A stretch of DNA of 33,712 nucleotides from Flavobacteriaceae bacterium UBA7433. Lineage in GTDB: Bacteria > Bacteroidota > Bacteroidia > Flavobacteriales > Flavobacteriaceae. Position 1 is the first letter of the stretch. Each line of letters starts with the position of its first letter. Both the position numbers and the translations under genes were made by a program. The notes below the pieces were generated by a model. That model did not search any database, was not told where the DNA came from, and saw nothing but the letters and a program-made list of their open reading frames with translations. The stretch spans positions 1 through 33,712 of the forward strand of contig DLQL01000063.1 of assembly GCA_002477565.1 (NCBI GenBank). Direction: 5' to 3'. Positions 23,852-32,352 of the stretch are shown here, piece by piece.

Positions 23852-23865
23852 ATGACATATCTCAT
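23852..23865. promoter_or_regulatory. Operator-like palindrome upstream of the Crp/Fnr gene
   Basis: ATGACATATCTCAT is an inverted repeat with ATGA/TCAT arms around C-ATAT-C. It ends 40 bases upstream of the Crp/Fnr start codon. The size and A-T-rich centre suit a Crp/Fnr-type dimer, so autoregulation is possible. This is inference from position and symmetry only. Confidence 0.3.
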
Positions 23866-24054
23866 GTTGAAAAACACCAAAAATACCACCAAAGACTTTC
23901 CTGAAAAAAACTCCTGAACACCAAAAAAAGGGACTTCGCCTTTTGGAAAGCCTTTCAAAACCATTGACCTCAGCCATTTGTACAAATAACAAAAAGCAAT
24001 TTTCAACACAGAAACTATTCCGAAACATCTCCCTATTTAAAGAAAAGGATTCCT

Positions 24055-24062
24055 TAACTTTG
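24055..24062 (+). promoter_or_regulatory. Candidate -7 box of the MMPL exporter gene
   Basis: TAACTTTG followed by C is a perfect TAnnTTTG match, ending 15 bases before the chosen ATG at 24078. It supports that start over the longer upstream frame. No good TTG is seen at the right distance. Confidence 0.55.
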
Positions 24063-24077
24063 CACAAAATAATTTTC

Positions 24078-26444
24078 ATGAATTTCTGGACGAGAATCTC
24101 TCGATTTATTTTAAAAAACCAACTCTTTATACTCCTGACAATTGCTGTCATTACAGTGTTTTTAGGAAGCCAAACAAAGCACATCAAATTCTCCTATACA
24201 GAAGCCAACCTGCTTCCAGAAGACCATCCAGAAAACTTGAATTATTCCCGTTTTTTAAATGTTTTCGGGGAAGAAGGAACCCTGATTGTTTTGGCCGTCA
24301 AGGACCCAGCCCTTTTCACCCCTGAAAAATTCAACAACTGGAACCAATTGGCAAAAGACTTAGAGCTTTTTTCTGAAATCGATTTTTCAATCTCAATTGG
24401 CAACCTCAAAGCCTTGAAAAAAGACAAGAAAAACAAGGGCTTTAAACTGGTTCCTCTTGTTGAGAAAAGCTTCAAGACTCCAAAAGAGATTGAAAAATTC
24501 AAAACACATCTCTTTGACAATTACCCCTTCTACAACAACCTGTTGTTTAACAAAAAAACCCAAACCGTACAAACAGCATTGTACCTCGATGACAAAATTG
24601 TCAACACAAAAATTCGAAAGGATTTTATTTTTGACAAGCTGAACCCCATCATTGAAAAATTTGAAAGAGACAACAACATCGACGTTCACATTTCTGGAAT
24701 GCCGTATGTAAGGACCTTGAATTCCCAAAATATCAAAGCGGAAATGGGTATGTTTGTGGGGCTTGCCTTGTTCGTAACTGCTTTTATTTTCTTTTTGTTT
24801 TTCAAATCTTACAGAGCCACTTTTATCACATTGTTGGTGGTGAGTATCGGAGTCATTTGGGCTTTTGGGTTTATTGGACTATTTCGATATGAGATTACTA
24901 TTCTCACCGCTTTGATCCCTCCTCTGATTATTGTCATCGGTGTTCCCAACGCCATTTTTATCATCAACAAATACCAACAAGAGGTCAAAAAACACGGAAA
25001 CAAAACCAAATCTTTGCAGCGTGTGATCTCCAAAGTAGGAAATGCAACTTTGATGACGAACATCACAACTGCTGCTGGATTTGCCACTTTTGTGTTTACA
25101 AACAGTCAGCTGCTAAATGAATTTGGAATCATCGCATCGATCAATATCATGGCCATATTTGTGCTTTCAATTTTGATCATTCCGAGTCTGTATAGTTTTA
25201 TGCCACTGCCCAAAGAAAAACACCTGACCCACTTAGAGAGAAAATGGATGTCCAAAACGGTCAATTGGATGGTGCGCATGGTTCGGAACCAAAAAATAGC
25301 AATTTATACCAGCACATTGTTGGTGATCATTGTCAGCATCATCGGGGTATACAAAATTCGAGTTTCTGGAAGCATCATCGAAGACATGCCCAAAGACAAA
25401 TTGTTTTTTCAAGACATTTTGTTCTTTGAAAAAGAATTTGGCGGCATCATGCCTTTGGAAATTCTTATCGACACAAAAAAGAAAAACGGCGTACTCAAAT
25501 TGTCCACCCTAAAAAAAATTGAAAAACTAACCGAAGCCATTGATTTGATTCCCGATTTGTCACCGGCTATTTCTGTAAATAAGTTGGTGAAATATGCCAA
25601 ACAAGCTTTTTACAACGGAAATCCCAAGTACTACCAGCTGCCTACATCACAAGAAAAAAACTTTTTGTTGGCATACCTAAAAAACACGCCTGAAAGCACA
25701 AATACGCTTGAGAACATTGTGGATTCAACGGGCAGGTATGCGCGAATCACTACCTATATGAAAGATGTCGGAACTGATAAAATGGAACGGATTCAAGAAC
25801 GACTGCAAGCCGTTATAGACAAAGAATTTCCCTCCGAAAAATTTGAAGTCACCCTCACTGGAAAAGCATTGGTTTTTCTCAGAGGAACGACCTACCTGAT
25901 CAACAATTTGGTCATTTCTCTATCCTTGGCAATCCTTTTGATTTCCTTGTTTATGGGATGGATGTTCCGTTCCCTACGAATGATTTTTGTCTCCTTGATT
26001 CCCAACCTACTTCCCTTGCTTGTCACCGCTGGATTGATGGGGTATCTGGGAATCCCGATCAAGCCCTCCACCATCTTGGTCTTTAGCATTGCCTTTGGGA
26101 TTTCTGTAGACGACACCATCCACTTTCTGGCCAAATACCGGCAAGAATTGATGGCTAACAAATGGAAAGTTAGAACTTCAGTCTACAACGCGTTGAGAGA
26201 AACTGGCGTCAGTATGTTTTACACTTCTATCGTCTTGTTTTTTGGATTTCTGGTTTTTATCATTTCTAGTTTTGGAGGCACCAAAGCCTTGGGAGGCTTG
26301 ATTTCGGTGACCTTGCTCTTTGCGATGGTCTCCAACCTATTGCTCCTTCCTGCCCTGCTCCTCTCGCTGGAGCGAAGAATCGCCAACAAAAAAACCTTTA
26401 AAAAACCCAAAATGCAAATCCTTCCCAAAAAAGAGGAAGAGTAA
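24078..26444 (+). CDS. RND-superfamily exporter, MMPL type
   Basis: This 788-residue inner-membrane transporter has the RND plan: two halves, each with one helix, a large periplasmic loop and five more helices. MMPL-type members use the proton gradient to move lipids or other hydrophobic molecules. The second half carries the acidic relay motif GISVDDTIHFLAKYRQE near residue 680. The matching place in the first half reads IGVPNAIFIINKYQQE and has no acidic residue, so only one half seems able to relay protons. The C-terminus is very basic (KKTFKKPKMQILPKKEEE). The longer frame from 23943 adds 45 residues rich in S, K and N before the first helix; the ATG at 24078 follows a promoter box and gives MNFWTRISRFILKNQ, a normal RND start. 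The substrate is unknown. It converges on the desaturase gene. Confidence 0.9.
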   Translation: MNFWTRISRFILKNQLFILLTIAVITVFLGSQTKHIKFSYTEANLLPEDHPENLNYSRFLNVFGEEGTLIVLAVKDPALFTPEKFNNWNQLAKDLELFSEIDFSISIGNLKALKKDKKNKGFKLVPLVEKSFKTPKEIEKFKTHLFDNYPFYNNLLFNKKTQTVQTALYLDDKIVNTKIRKDFIFDKLNPIIEKFERDNNIDVHISGMPYVRTLNSQNIKAEMGMFVGLALFVTAFIFFLFFKSYRATFITLLVVSIGVIWAFGFIGLFRYEITILTALIPPLIIVIGVPNAIFIINKYQQEVKKHGNKTKSLQRVISKVGNATLMTNITTAAGFATFVFTNSQLLNEFGIIASINIMAIFVLSILIIPSLYSFMPLPKEKHLTHLERKWMSKTVNWMVRMVRNQKIAIYTSTLLVIIVSIIGVYKIRVSGSIIEDMPKDKLFFQDILFFEKEFGGIMPLEILIDTKKKNGVLKLSTLKKIEKLTEAIDLIPDLSPAISVNKLVKYAKQAFYNGNPKYYQLPTSQEKNFLLAYLKNTPESTNTLENIVDSTGRYARITTYMKDVGTDKMERIQERLQAVIDKEFPSEKFEVTLTGKALVFLRGTTYLINNLVISLSLAILLISLFMGWMFRSLRMIFVSLIPNLLPLLVTAGLMGYLGIPIKPSTILVFSIAFGISVDDTIHFLAKYRQELMANKWKVRTSVYNALRETGVSMFYTSIVLFFGFLVFIISSFGGTKALGGLISVTLLFAMVSNLLLLPALLLSLERRIANKKTFKKPKMQILPKKEEE

Positions 26445-26510
26445 ACCTTATTTCTATTTGAAAGTGGCAAGCGCACGGTGAGTCTTAAAAAGGAGTTTTT
26501 TTGATTTCAA

Positions 26511-26542
26511 AAAAAGAGGAACACTGCTCCGGCAAAGTTCCT
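26511..26542 (-). terminator. Weak terminator of the sterol-desaturase-family gene
   Basis: On the reverse strand AGGAAC (26542-26537) and GTTCCT (26522-26517) pair around a 14-base loop and are followed by C and a T run. The stem includes the first base or two of the stop codon. The long loop makes this uncertain. Confidence 0.4.
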
Positions 26543-27662
26543 ACGGTCGCAAAAAAAACAAAAAAAGGCCGATGAAAACCAAAGAAATTCGAACCGACTC
26601 GAGGAAATAGGTTGTATTGTTGACCAACAAGCGCCCGACGACTACCAAAGTAAGAAGGGTAAAAACAGCGACCAACAACATTTCTAGTACCGAAAAAAAA
26701 GCCATAAAATACGCAAAGAAAATCAAGACAAGGAATACGGCTGCCGTGTTGAAAACAATGTAGCATTTTTTTAATTTCGAAAAATGCTGGTAGGCATAAG
26801 TCCCTTTGTCTATATAAAGAGGCAGCAATTTCAAGGGACCTGCTTTGGGGACCCAATCAGGACCTTTGAACATCAATTGAATTTTTTGCTTCCACGAGGA
26901 CAGCTGCTTGGCCTGAAAGATCAAATTTTGATAGTAATGAAAAACAGAAGTCAAGAAATCTCTTGAGTTGATGTCTTTGGTAATTCCAAAAACCACTTGG
27001 GCCTTTTCCTCTTGAAAGGTGCCAAAAATTCGGTCCCAGACAATCAGAATCCCTCCGTAATTTTTGTCGAGGTATTCGGGATTGCTTCCGTGGTGAACTC
27101 TGTGGTGAGAGGGGGTGACAAATAACTTTTCAATAGGGCCCAATTTTGGAATCAAAGTCGTGTGCAATAAGAACTGGTACAAACCAATGAACAAATGAGT
27201 TGCCAATACAATTTCTGGCAAAAAGCCCAACACGGGCATCAAGGACCAAAACAACACGCGAATTACCACTTGGAAAGGCGTCAAATTCAAAGCCACAGAA
27301 TAATTGTAATCCTCACTTTGGTGGTGAATGATGTGCGCACCCCAAAACAAGTTGATTCGGTGCCCAGAGCGGTGGTAAAAATACCATATAAAATCGGAAA
27401 GCAAGACCGCAACAACAAACCACCCCCATGTATTGGGGACCTCCACAAGAGAAAAATGAAGGTGTAAAAAATCGTAGTAGAAATAGATCAAAGGAAGCAT
27501 AAACAAACTCGCAATCCGATCAAAAACACCCATCAATAAGTTCGAAATGGTATTTTCAAAACGAAAAATATTCTTCCTTTGAGAACGGGAAAACAGGTAT
27601 TCCATTCCGATCACAAAAAAAACGAGTGCTGCAACCAACCACAAGTACTTGTCCTCTTTCAA
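26541..27662 (-). CDS. Sterol desaturase/fatty acid hydroxylase-family di-iron protein
   Basis: This 373-residue membrane protein has the eight-histidine di-iron signature of the family: HRSGH and HIIHH (both within about residues 97-118), then HHRVHH near residue 188-193. Such enzymes use oxygen to hydroxylate or desaturate lipids or carotenoids. Helices lie at about 6-20, 43-62, 79-95 and 130-165. After the catalytic core (ending near 225) come about 150 residues with two or three more helices, a C-terminal extension seen in many Bacteroidota relatives. The substrate is unknown. The start is a TTG at 27662: an in-frame stop lies five codons upstream and the next Met, residue 20, would remove the first helix. 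A box with one mismatch to TAnnTTTG (TTAGTTTG) lies about 25-35 bases upstream. Confidence 0.9.
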   Translation of the reverse strand: MKEDKYLWLVAALVFFVIGMEYLFSRSQRKNIFRFENTISNLLMGVFDRIASLFMLPLIYFYYDFLHLHFSLVEVPNTWGWFVVAVLLSDFIWYFYHRSGHRINLFWGAHIIHHQSEDYNYSVALNLTPFQVVIRVLFWSLMPVLGFLPEIVLATHLFIGLYQFLLHTTLIPKLGPIEKLFVTPSHHRVHHGSNPEYLDKNYGGILIVWDRIFGTFQEEKAQVVFGITKDINSRDFLTSVFHYYQNLIFQAKQLSSWKQKIQLMFKGPDWVPKAGPLKLLPLYIDKGTYAYQHFSKLKKCYIVFNTAAVFLVLIFFAYFMAFFSVLEMLLVAVFTLLTLVVVGRLLVNNTTYFLESVRISLVFIGLFLFFLRP

Positions 27663-27829
27663 AGTGAAACTCTTTTAAATAGCAAACTAAAATTAGAGAT
27701 AAATTAAGAAATATCAAAACTCTTCTTGTAAATAGAAAACAAATTCAAACAAAATACAGGACAAAAAACGAGGGTTTTTTACCCTAAAAAAATAGCAACT
27801 ACAGATTTTCAGACTTGTTTTTGAAACCT

Positions 27830-27837
27830 TATCTTTG
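27830..27837 (+). promoter_or_regulatory. Candidate -7 box of asnS
   Basis: TATCTTTG is a perfect TAnnTTTG match, 22 bases before the asnS ATG at 27860. No TTG is found at 17-21 bases upstream. The box lies inside a longer upstream reading frame, which argues for the downstream start. Confidence 0.55.
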
Positions 27838-27859
27838 TGAATACCAACTTTTCTTTTTT

Positions 27860-29293
27860 ATGAAAAAAACAAGTGTTCTTGAATTGCTGAAAGGAGAAAA
27901 AACCTCCCAAAAAGTACTGCTCAAGGGTTGGGTTCGAACGTTTAGAGCCAACCGTTTTATCTCCATCAATGACGGTTCTACACTGAATAATATCCAATGT
28001 GTTTTGAACTTTGAAAACACCGAGGAAGCAGTGCTCAAAAGAATTGCAACTGGCGCATCGCTCTCTGTAGAAGGCACCTTGGTAGAGAGTCAAGGAAAAG
28101 GACAAAACGTAGAAATTCAAATCGAACACCTGCAAATTCTAGGAGACTCCAATCCAGAAGAATATCCGATTCAACCCAAAAGACACAGTTTGGAATTTTT
28201 ACGTGAAAATGCCCACCTCCGCATCCGAACGAACACCTTTGCTGCTGTTATGAGAGTCCGCTCTGCCCTTTCTTTTGCCATTCATCAATACTTTCAAGAA
28301 AACGGCTTCAACCACGTGCACACCCCGATCATTACGGGGTCAGATGCAGAGGGAGCTGGCGAAATGTTTGGCGTCTCAGCACTCAACAAAAATACACCAC
28401 CAAGAAAAGAGGACGGCAGCATTGATTTTTCCAAAGATTTTTTTGGAAAAGAAACCCACTTGACGGTCTCGGGGCAATTGGAAGCGGAAACCTACGCCAT
28501 GGCCTTGGGAAAAGTCTATACCTTTGGTCCTACATTTCGGGCTGAAAACTCCAACACTTCCCGACACCTTGCCGAATTTTGGATGGTAGAACCTGAAGTT
28601 GCCTTCAACGATCTGAACGACAACATGGACTTGTCAGAGAGTTTTATCAAATACACCCTAAAATACATTTTAGAAAACTGCCGTAAAGATTTGGAATTTT
28701 TAGAGCAGCGCCTGTTGCAAGAAGAAAAAGCAAAACCTGCTGCAGAACGAAGTGAAATGACCTTGACAGAAAAACTAAAATTTGTTTTGGAAAATGAATT
28801 CAAACGCATCAGCTATACGGAGGCTTTTGAAATCTTGCGAAATTGCAAAGCCAACAAAAAGAAAAAGTTCAAATACCCTATTGTAGAATGGGGGGTCGAT
28901 TTGCAAAGTGAGCACGAGCGCTACTTGGTCGAAAAACACTTCAAATCTCCTGTAATTCTCTTTGATTATCCGGCAGCTATCAAGGCTTTTTACATGCGCC
29001 TAAACGAGGACGGTAAGACCGTGCGAGCAATGGACGTTTTGTTTCCGGGAATCGGTGAAATGGTCGGAGGATCTCAACGAGAAGAACGGCTGGAAGTCTT
29101 AAAAGAAAAAATCAAAGCACTAGACATCGACGAAAAAGAATTGTGGTGGTATTTGGACACGCGAAAATACGGGACTGCAGTTCACAGTGGCTTTGGACTT
29201 GGTTTCGAAAGGCTGGTCTTATTTGTGACGGGCATGAGCAACATAAGGGATGTCATTCCATTCCCAAGAACTCCTTTGAACGCCTCCTTTTGA
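27860..29293 (+). CDS. asnS: Asparaginyl-tRNA synthetase
   Basis: AsnRS charges tRNA-Asn with asparagine. The 477-residue class II synthetase begins with the OB-fold anticodon-binding domain (about residues 5-115; VLLKGWVRTFRANRFISIND). The catalytic core follows: the motif 1 region is near HVHTPIITGSDAEGAGEMF, motif 2 is FRAENSNTSRHLAEFWMVEP and motif 3 is GFGLGFERLVLFVTG close to the end, before RDVIPFPRTP. The AENSNTSRHLAEFW form and the length separate it from AspRS. The longer frame from 27815 starts at a TTG inside the promoter; the ATG at 27860 gives the normal N-terminus MKKTSVLELL. It precedes rpoN by 71 bases, and rpoN has its own promoter box, so they may be transcribed both together and separately. 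Confidence 0.97.
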   Translation: MKKTSVLELLKGEKTSQKVLLKGWVRTFRANRFISINDGSTLNNIQCVLNFENTEEAVLKRIATGASLSVEGTLVESQGKGQNVEIQIEHLQILGDSNPEEYPIQPKRHSLEFLRENAHLRIRTNTFAAVMRVRSALSFAIHQYFQENGFNHVHTPIITGSDAEGAGEMFGVSALNKNTPPRKEDGSIDFSKDFFGKETHLTVSGQLEAETYAMALGKVYTFGPTFRAENSNTSRHLAEFWMVEPEVAFNDLNDNMDLSESFIKYTLKYILENCRKDLEFLEQRLLQEEKAKPAAERSEMTLTEKLKFVLENEFKRISYTEAFEILRNCKANKKKKFKYPIVEWGVDLQSEHERYLVEKHFKSPVILFDYPAAIKAFYMRLNEDGKTVRAMDVLFPGIGEMVGGSQREERLEVLKEKIKALDIDEKELWWYLDTRKYGTAVHSGFGLGFERLVLFVTGMSNIRDVIPFPRTPLNASF

Positions 29294-29350
29294 GCTTTTT
29301 GAAACGCAATACAGCATCTAATGAACAAGGCGCTTCTTAAAAAGAATTCC

Positions 29351-29358
29351 TATTTTTG
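29351..29358 (+). promoter_or_regulatory. Candidate -7 box of rpoN, leaderless arrangement
   Basis: TATTTTTG is a perfect TAnnTTTG match, and only six bases separate it from the rpoN ATG at 29365. If used, transcription would begin at or within a base or two of the start codon. No upstream TTG is present at the usual spacing. Confidence 0.4.
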
Positions 29359-29364
29359 TGTATC

Positions 29365-30825
29365 ATGATCAAACAAAACCTTCATCTCAAATTACTTCAC
29401 AAACTATCTCCTCAGCAGATACAGTTGATGAAACTGATTCAATTGCCAACACAGGCCTTCGAACAGCGTTTAAAGCAAGAAATCGAGGAGAACCCAGCCT
29501 TGGATTTTGAGAAAGAAGCAGCAGACGAATACAATACGGACTCCAATGAGGAAGATTTTGATTCCTCAGAAAACGAAAGTATTGAAATGGAGGACATCAA
29601 TATCGACGAGTACCTGAGCGATGATGAAATCCCACAGTACAAATTGCAAACAAACAATTATAGCAGTGACGACGATGACAATCAGATTCCCTATGCAGGT
29701 GGGGTCACTTTTCACCAGGTACTCAAGAGCCAACTCGACACATTCACCTTGAATGAAACCGAACTCACCATCGCAGAATTTTTGGTAGGAAGCATCGATG
29801 AAAGTGGCTACATCAGAAGAGAAATATTAGATCTTGTTGACGACTTGGCATTTACTCAAAACACCTATACCAGCGAAGAAGAAGTTTTGAGTGTTTTGAA
29901 AGAGGTCATTCAAAAAATGGATCCCATTGGCGTAGGTGCCCGCGATTTGAAAGAGTGCCTACTCCTCCAATTGCAGCATAAAAAAGAAAAATACAGCCGT
30001 ACTTTGGCCATCGAAATTCTAAAAAATAGTTTTGACCACTTTGTAAAAAAACACTTTGAAAAACTGATGCACAAATTGGGCATTGATGAAAACACACTCA
30101 AAGAAGCCATCCACGAAATCGAAAAACTAAACCCGAAACCGGGAGGAGCTTTTGCCGGAACCAACAAGATTGCTGAACAGATCGTACCCGATTTTACCAT
30201 CCGAATTGTAGAAGGTGCATTGGAACTTTCTTTGAACGCTCGAAATGCCCCCGAATTACACATTTCAAGAGCGTACAACAACATGTTAAAAGGCTACCAG
30301 GAAAGCAAAGAAAAAAGCAAAAGTCAAAAAGATGCTGTTTTGTTTATCAAGCAAAAGTTAGATGCTGCAAAATGGTTTATTGACGCCATTAGACAACGGC
30401 AACAAACTCTTTTGGTCACCATGAATTGCATCATGGAATACCAACGAGCGTTTTTCCTATCCGGTGATGACCGAAAATTGAAACCGATGATTCTCAAAGA
30501 CATCGCAGAACAGATTGACATGGACATTTCTACGGTTTCCAGAGTGGCAAACAGCAAGTATGTGTCCACTCCTTATGGAACTGTACTGATCAAAGAATTC
30601 TTTTCAGAGTCGATGAAAAATGACCAAGGAGAAGACGTGTCTACAAAAGAAATCAAAACCATTTTGAAAAATTTAATCGCTCAGGAGGACAAGAAGAAAC
30701 CCTTGACAGACGACAAACTGACTGTAAAACTCAAAGAAGAAGGCTACCCAATCGCAAGAAGGACTGTTGCCAAGTACCGGGAACAATTAGACCTTCCCGT
30801 CGCTCGTCTTCGAAAAGAAATTTGA
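29365..30825 (+). CDS. rpoN: RNA polymerase sigma-54 factor
   Basis: Sigma-54 directs polymerase to -24/-12 promoters and needs an AAA+ activator to open DNA. The 486-residue protein has all regions. Region I begins at residue 2 (IKQNLHLKLLHKLSPQQIQL, then AFEQRLKQEIEENPAL). Region II is an acidic stretch with many D, E and S residues at about 50-105. The core-binding part spans about 110-300. The helix-turn-helix near 375-400 has DIAEQIDMDISTVSRVANSK, and the RpoN box near the end is ARRTVAKYREQL. The ATG at 29365 is preferred to a TTG three codons upstream. No sigma-54 activator is adjacent, so its targets lie elsewhere. The downstream PAP2-like gene starts about 40 bases after the stop and is probably co-transcribed. 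Confidence 0.97.
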   Translation: MIKQNLHLKLLHKLSPQQIQLMKLIQLPTQAFEQRLKQEIEENPALDFEKEAADEYNTDSNEEDFDSSENESIEMEDINIDEYLSDDEIPQYKLQTNNYSSDDDDNQIPYAGGVTFHQVLKSQLDTFTLNETELTIAEFLVGSIDESGYIRREILDLVDDLAFTQNTYTSEEEVLSVLKEVIQKMDPIGVGARDLKECLLLQLQHKKEKYSRTLAIEILKNSFDHFVKKHFEKLMHKLGIDENTLKEAIHEIEKLNPKPGGAFAGTNKIAEQIVPDFTIRIVEGALELSLNARNAPELHISRAYNNMLKGYQESKEKSKSQKDAVLFIKQKLDAAKWFIDAIRQRQQTLLVTMNCIMEYQRAFFLSGDDRKLKPMILKDIAEQIDMDISTVSRVANSKYVSTPYGTVLIKEFFSESMKNDQGEDVSTKEIKTILKNLIAQEDKKKPLTDDKLTVKLKEEGYPIARRTVAKYREQLDLPVARLRKEI

Positions 30826-30865
30826 ATTGAAAGCAAAGCCCATATGGCATCAAAGTTCCAAAGGC

Positions 30866-31480
30866 ATGAATGAGAAAAGGTTTTACAAGCTGGTATCGCT
30901 TTTGTTGCACCCCATCCTGCTTCCTGTAGTAGGTGTCCAGTATTTTTTCTATACACAAGCCCACACATTGCTGCCGGAATTTAAATTGAAAGTCACGGCT
31001 CTTGTCTTTCTCTGTACTTTTGTGCTTCCTTTGGCCTTGCTAACTGTGTTAAAAAAAAGGAATAAAATAAAGAGTTTTGACCTCCCAAATGGCAGCGAGA
31101 GAAAAGTTCCTTTTATTGTCTCGATCGCCCTGTTTTATTTGCTTGGAACTTATCTTGGAAAAGCTCCTGTGCTTCTTCCGCTCGCGCGTCTTTTTATCGG
31201 CTGTTCTTTGGCCATTTCTCTTGCGTATGTCGTGACCAACCGCAAGTTCAAAATTAGCATTCATATGATTGGAATGGGAACATTCGTCGCTTTGATAGTG
31301 TTGACAAGTCTGAACCAGCTTCAAAACCAATTGTTGCTCGTGGCCTGTTCCTTTGTAGCTTCCGGACTTGCAGGACAAGCGAGGTTGCACCTAAAAGCAC
31401 ACAATACACAGGAAGTGTACATCGGATTTTTGGCAGGCATCTGTTCGCAGTTACTTGCACACACCAACTTATTCTTCTAG
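30866..31480 (+). CDS. PAP2-like membrane protein, incomplete catalytic set
   Basis: This 204-residue protein has about six membrane helices and resembles PAP2 lipid phosphatases, which remove phosphate from lipids such as undecaprenyl pyrophosphate or lipid A. The three PAP2 motifs can be traced in order. GSERKVPF (about residue 75) stands for KX6RP. KISIHM (about 128) stands for PSGH and keeps S and H but has I for G. The last, GQARLHLKAHNTQEVYIGF (about 170), stands for SRX5HX3D and keeps R and H but has Q or E near the place of the Asp. So activity is uncertain. The upstream TTG at 30827 would add 13 residues; the ATG at 30866, preceded by CCAAAGG, is preferred. It follows rpoN closely. 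The family assignment is inference from motif order and topology. Confidence 0.7.
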   Translation: MNEKRFYKLVSLLLHPILLPVVGVQYFFYTQAHTLLPEFKLKVTALVFLCTFVLPLALLTVLKKRNKIKSFDLPNGSERKVPFIVSIALFYLLGTYLGKAPVLLPLARLFIGCSLAISLAYVVTNRKFKISIHMIGMGTFVALIVLTSLNQLQNQLLLVACSFVASGLAGQARLHLKAHNTQEVYIGFLAGICSQLLAHTNLFF

Positions 31481-31561
31481 TTTGTAAGCAACGATACAAG
31501 CTGAAATACATAAACACACCCAAACCTTTTAAACAATCACTAGCGGGGAGAAATGAGCGTT

Positions 31562-32251
31562 TCAAAGCATATAAAACATCAGACCTATTCGGAGTGATTG
31601 AAAATTTAGAGGGGCTCCTGTGCTTTCCATATGCGCTTCTTTGAAAAGAGGACGCAAAGCATAACTTGCATAAAAGTTCCAAGTTCCATAACCTGCAGAT
31701 AAGGACAAGGCATATTGAAATCTTTCTACCATATCGGTGTTTGTGACAGTTACTTGTTTCGCATCCAACACATGTTGGGCTTTGAAATTGAGCACATAAG
31801 AAAGTGTCAGTCCTGTATACACTCTCCAAAACTTGTATTTTTCTAAGGTAGAGGTTCGCCATCTAAATTCAAGTGGAAATTCAAGGCTGTTGAAAATATA
31901 ACGATTGCTATTGTACGCGTCAGAAATTTGGAACTGGTAGCTGCCTGAAGCTTTCTGTAAACGCAAATTTTGATTGAAGGTCGTGTGTGCAAAACCAACT
32001 CCTATCCCTGCCCCAATGGAGCGTTTCTTATTGAAAGGGAGGTCTTTGACAAAGCCAAATTGGGTACCGTAGGAAAGACCGTTTTGGAAAACCCCCTCAG
32101 GCTTGTAGAGCAAGGTGTTGTATGTGAGTCCAAAATACAATTGATCTTCCAAGTAATTCTCGTTTGTAGGCAAAAGTGTTTCTTGGCTGCATACAGCACT
32201 AGAAAAAAAAGCGAACGCGGAGAAAAAAACGGCTGTTTTAAGGAAGTTCAT
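31562..32251 (-). CDS. Outer-membrane beta-barrel protein, PorT/OmpA-barrel-like
   Basis: This 229-residue exported protein has a signal peptide (about residues 1-22, MNFLKTAVFFSAFAFF then SSAVCS) and then only beta-strand-like, aromatic and alternating segments: LYFGLTYNTLLY, IGAGIGVGFAHTTF, EFPLEFRWR, WRVYTGLTLSYVLNF, FQYALSLSAGYGTWNFYASYALR and finally LRIGLMFYML. It looks like a small outer-membrane barrel of eight or so strands, of the sort often labelled PorT-family or porin-family in Bacteroidota. I cannot say whether it is the true type IX secretion component PorT. It lies directly downstream of two exbD genes on the same strand, but a terminator and its own promoter box separate it from them. 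A functional link to the ExbD proteins is possible but unproven. Confidence 0.8.
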   Translation of the reverse strand: MNFLKTAVFFSAFAFFSSAVCSQETLLPTNENYLEDQLYFGLTYNTLLYKPEGVFQNGLSYGTQFGFVKDLPFNKKRSIGAGIGVGFAHTTFNQNLRLQKASGSYQFQISDAYNSNRYIFNSLEFPLEFRWRTSTLEKYKFWRVYTGLTLSYVLNFKAQHVLDAKQVTVTNTDMVERFQYALSLSAGYGTWNFYASYALRPLFKEAHMESTGAPLNFQSLRIGLMFYML

Positions 32252-32289
32252 AAATCAAAATGTAAAGTTGGCAGCTGCAAAACTTCCTG

Positions 32290-32297
32290 CAAAGGTA
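32290..32297 (-). promoter_or_regulatory. Candidate -7 box of the beta-barrel gene
   Basis: The reverse strand reads TACCTTTG followed by C, a perfect TAnnTTTG match, 38 bases before the start at 32251. It abuts the T run of the exbD terminator, so the end of one unit and the start of the next touch. Confidence 0.5.
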
Positions 32298-32332
32298 AAA
32301 AAAAAGACACCTGCTTGTTCAGATGTCTTTTT
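32297..32332 (-). terminator. Terminator after the exbD genes
   Basis: AAAAAGACA and TGTCTTTTT form the outer stem, and CTG and CAG the inner stem past one mismatch, with a six-base loop (32301-32313 with 32320-32332). The reverse strand then has a run of T residues. It lies 20 bases after the second exbD stop. Confidence 0.8.
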
Positions 32333-32352
32333 ATAAATCCTTAAAACGGAAA

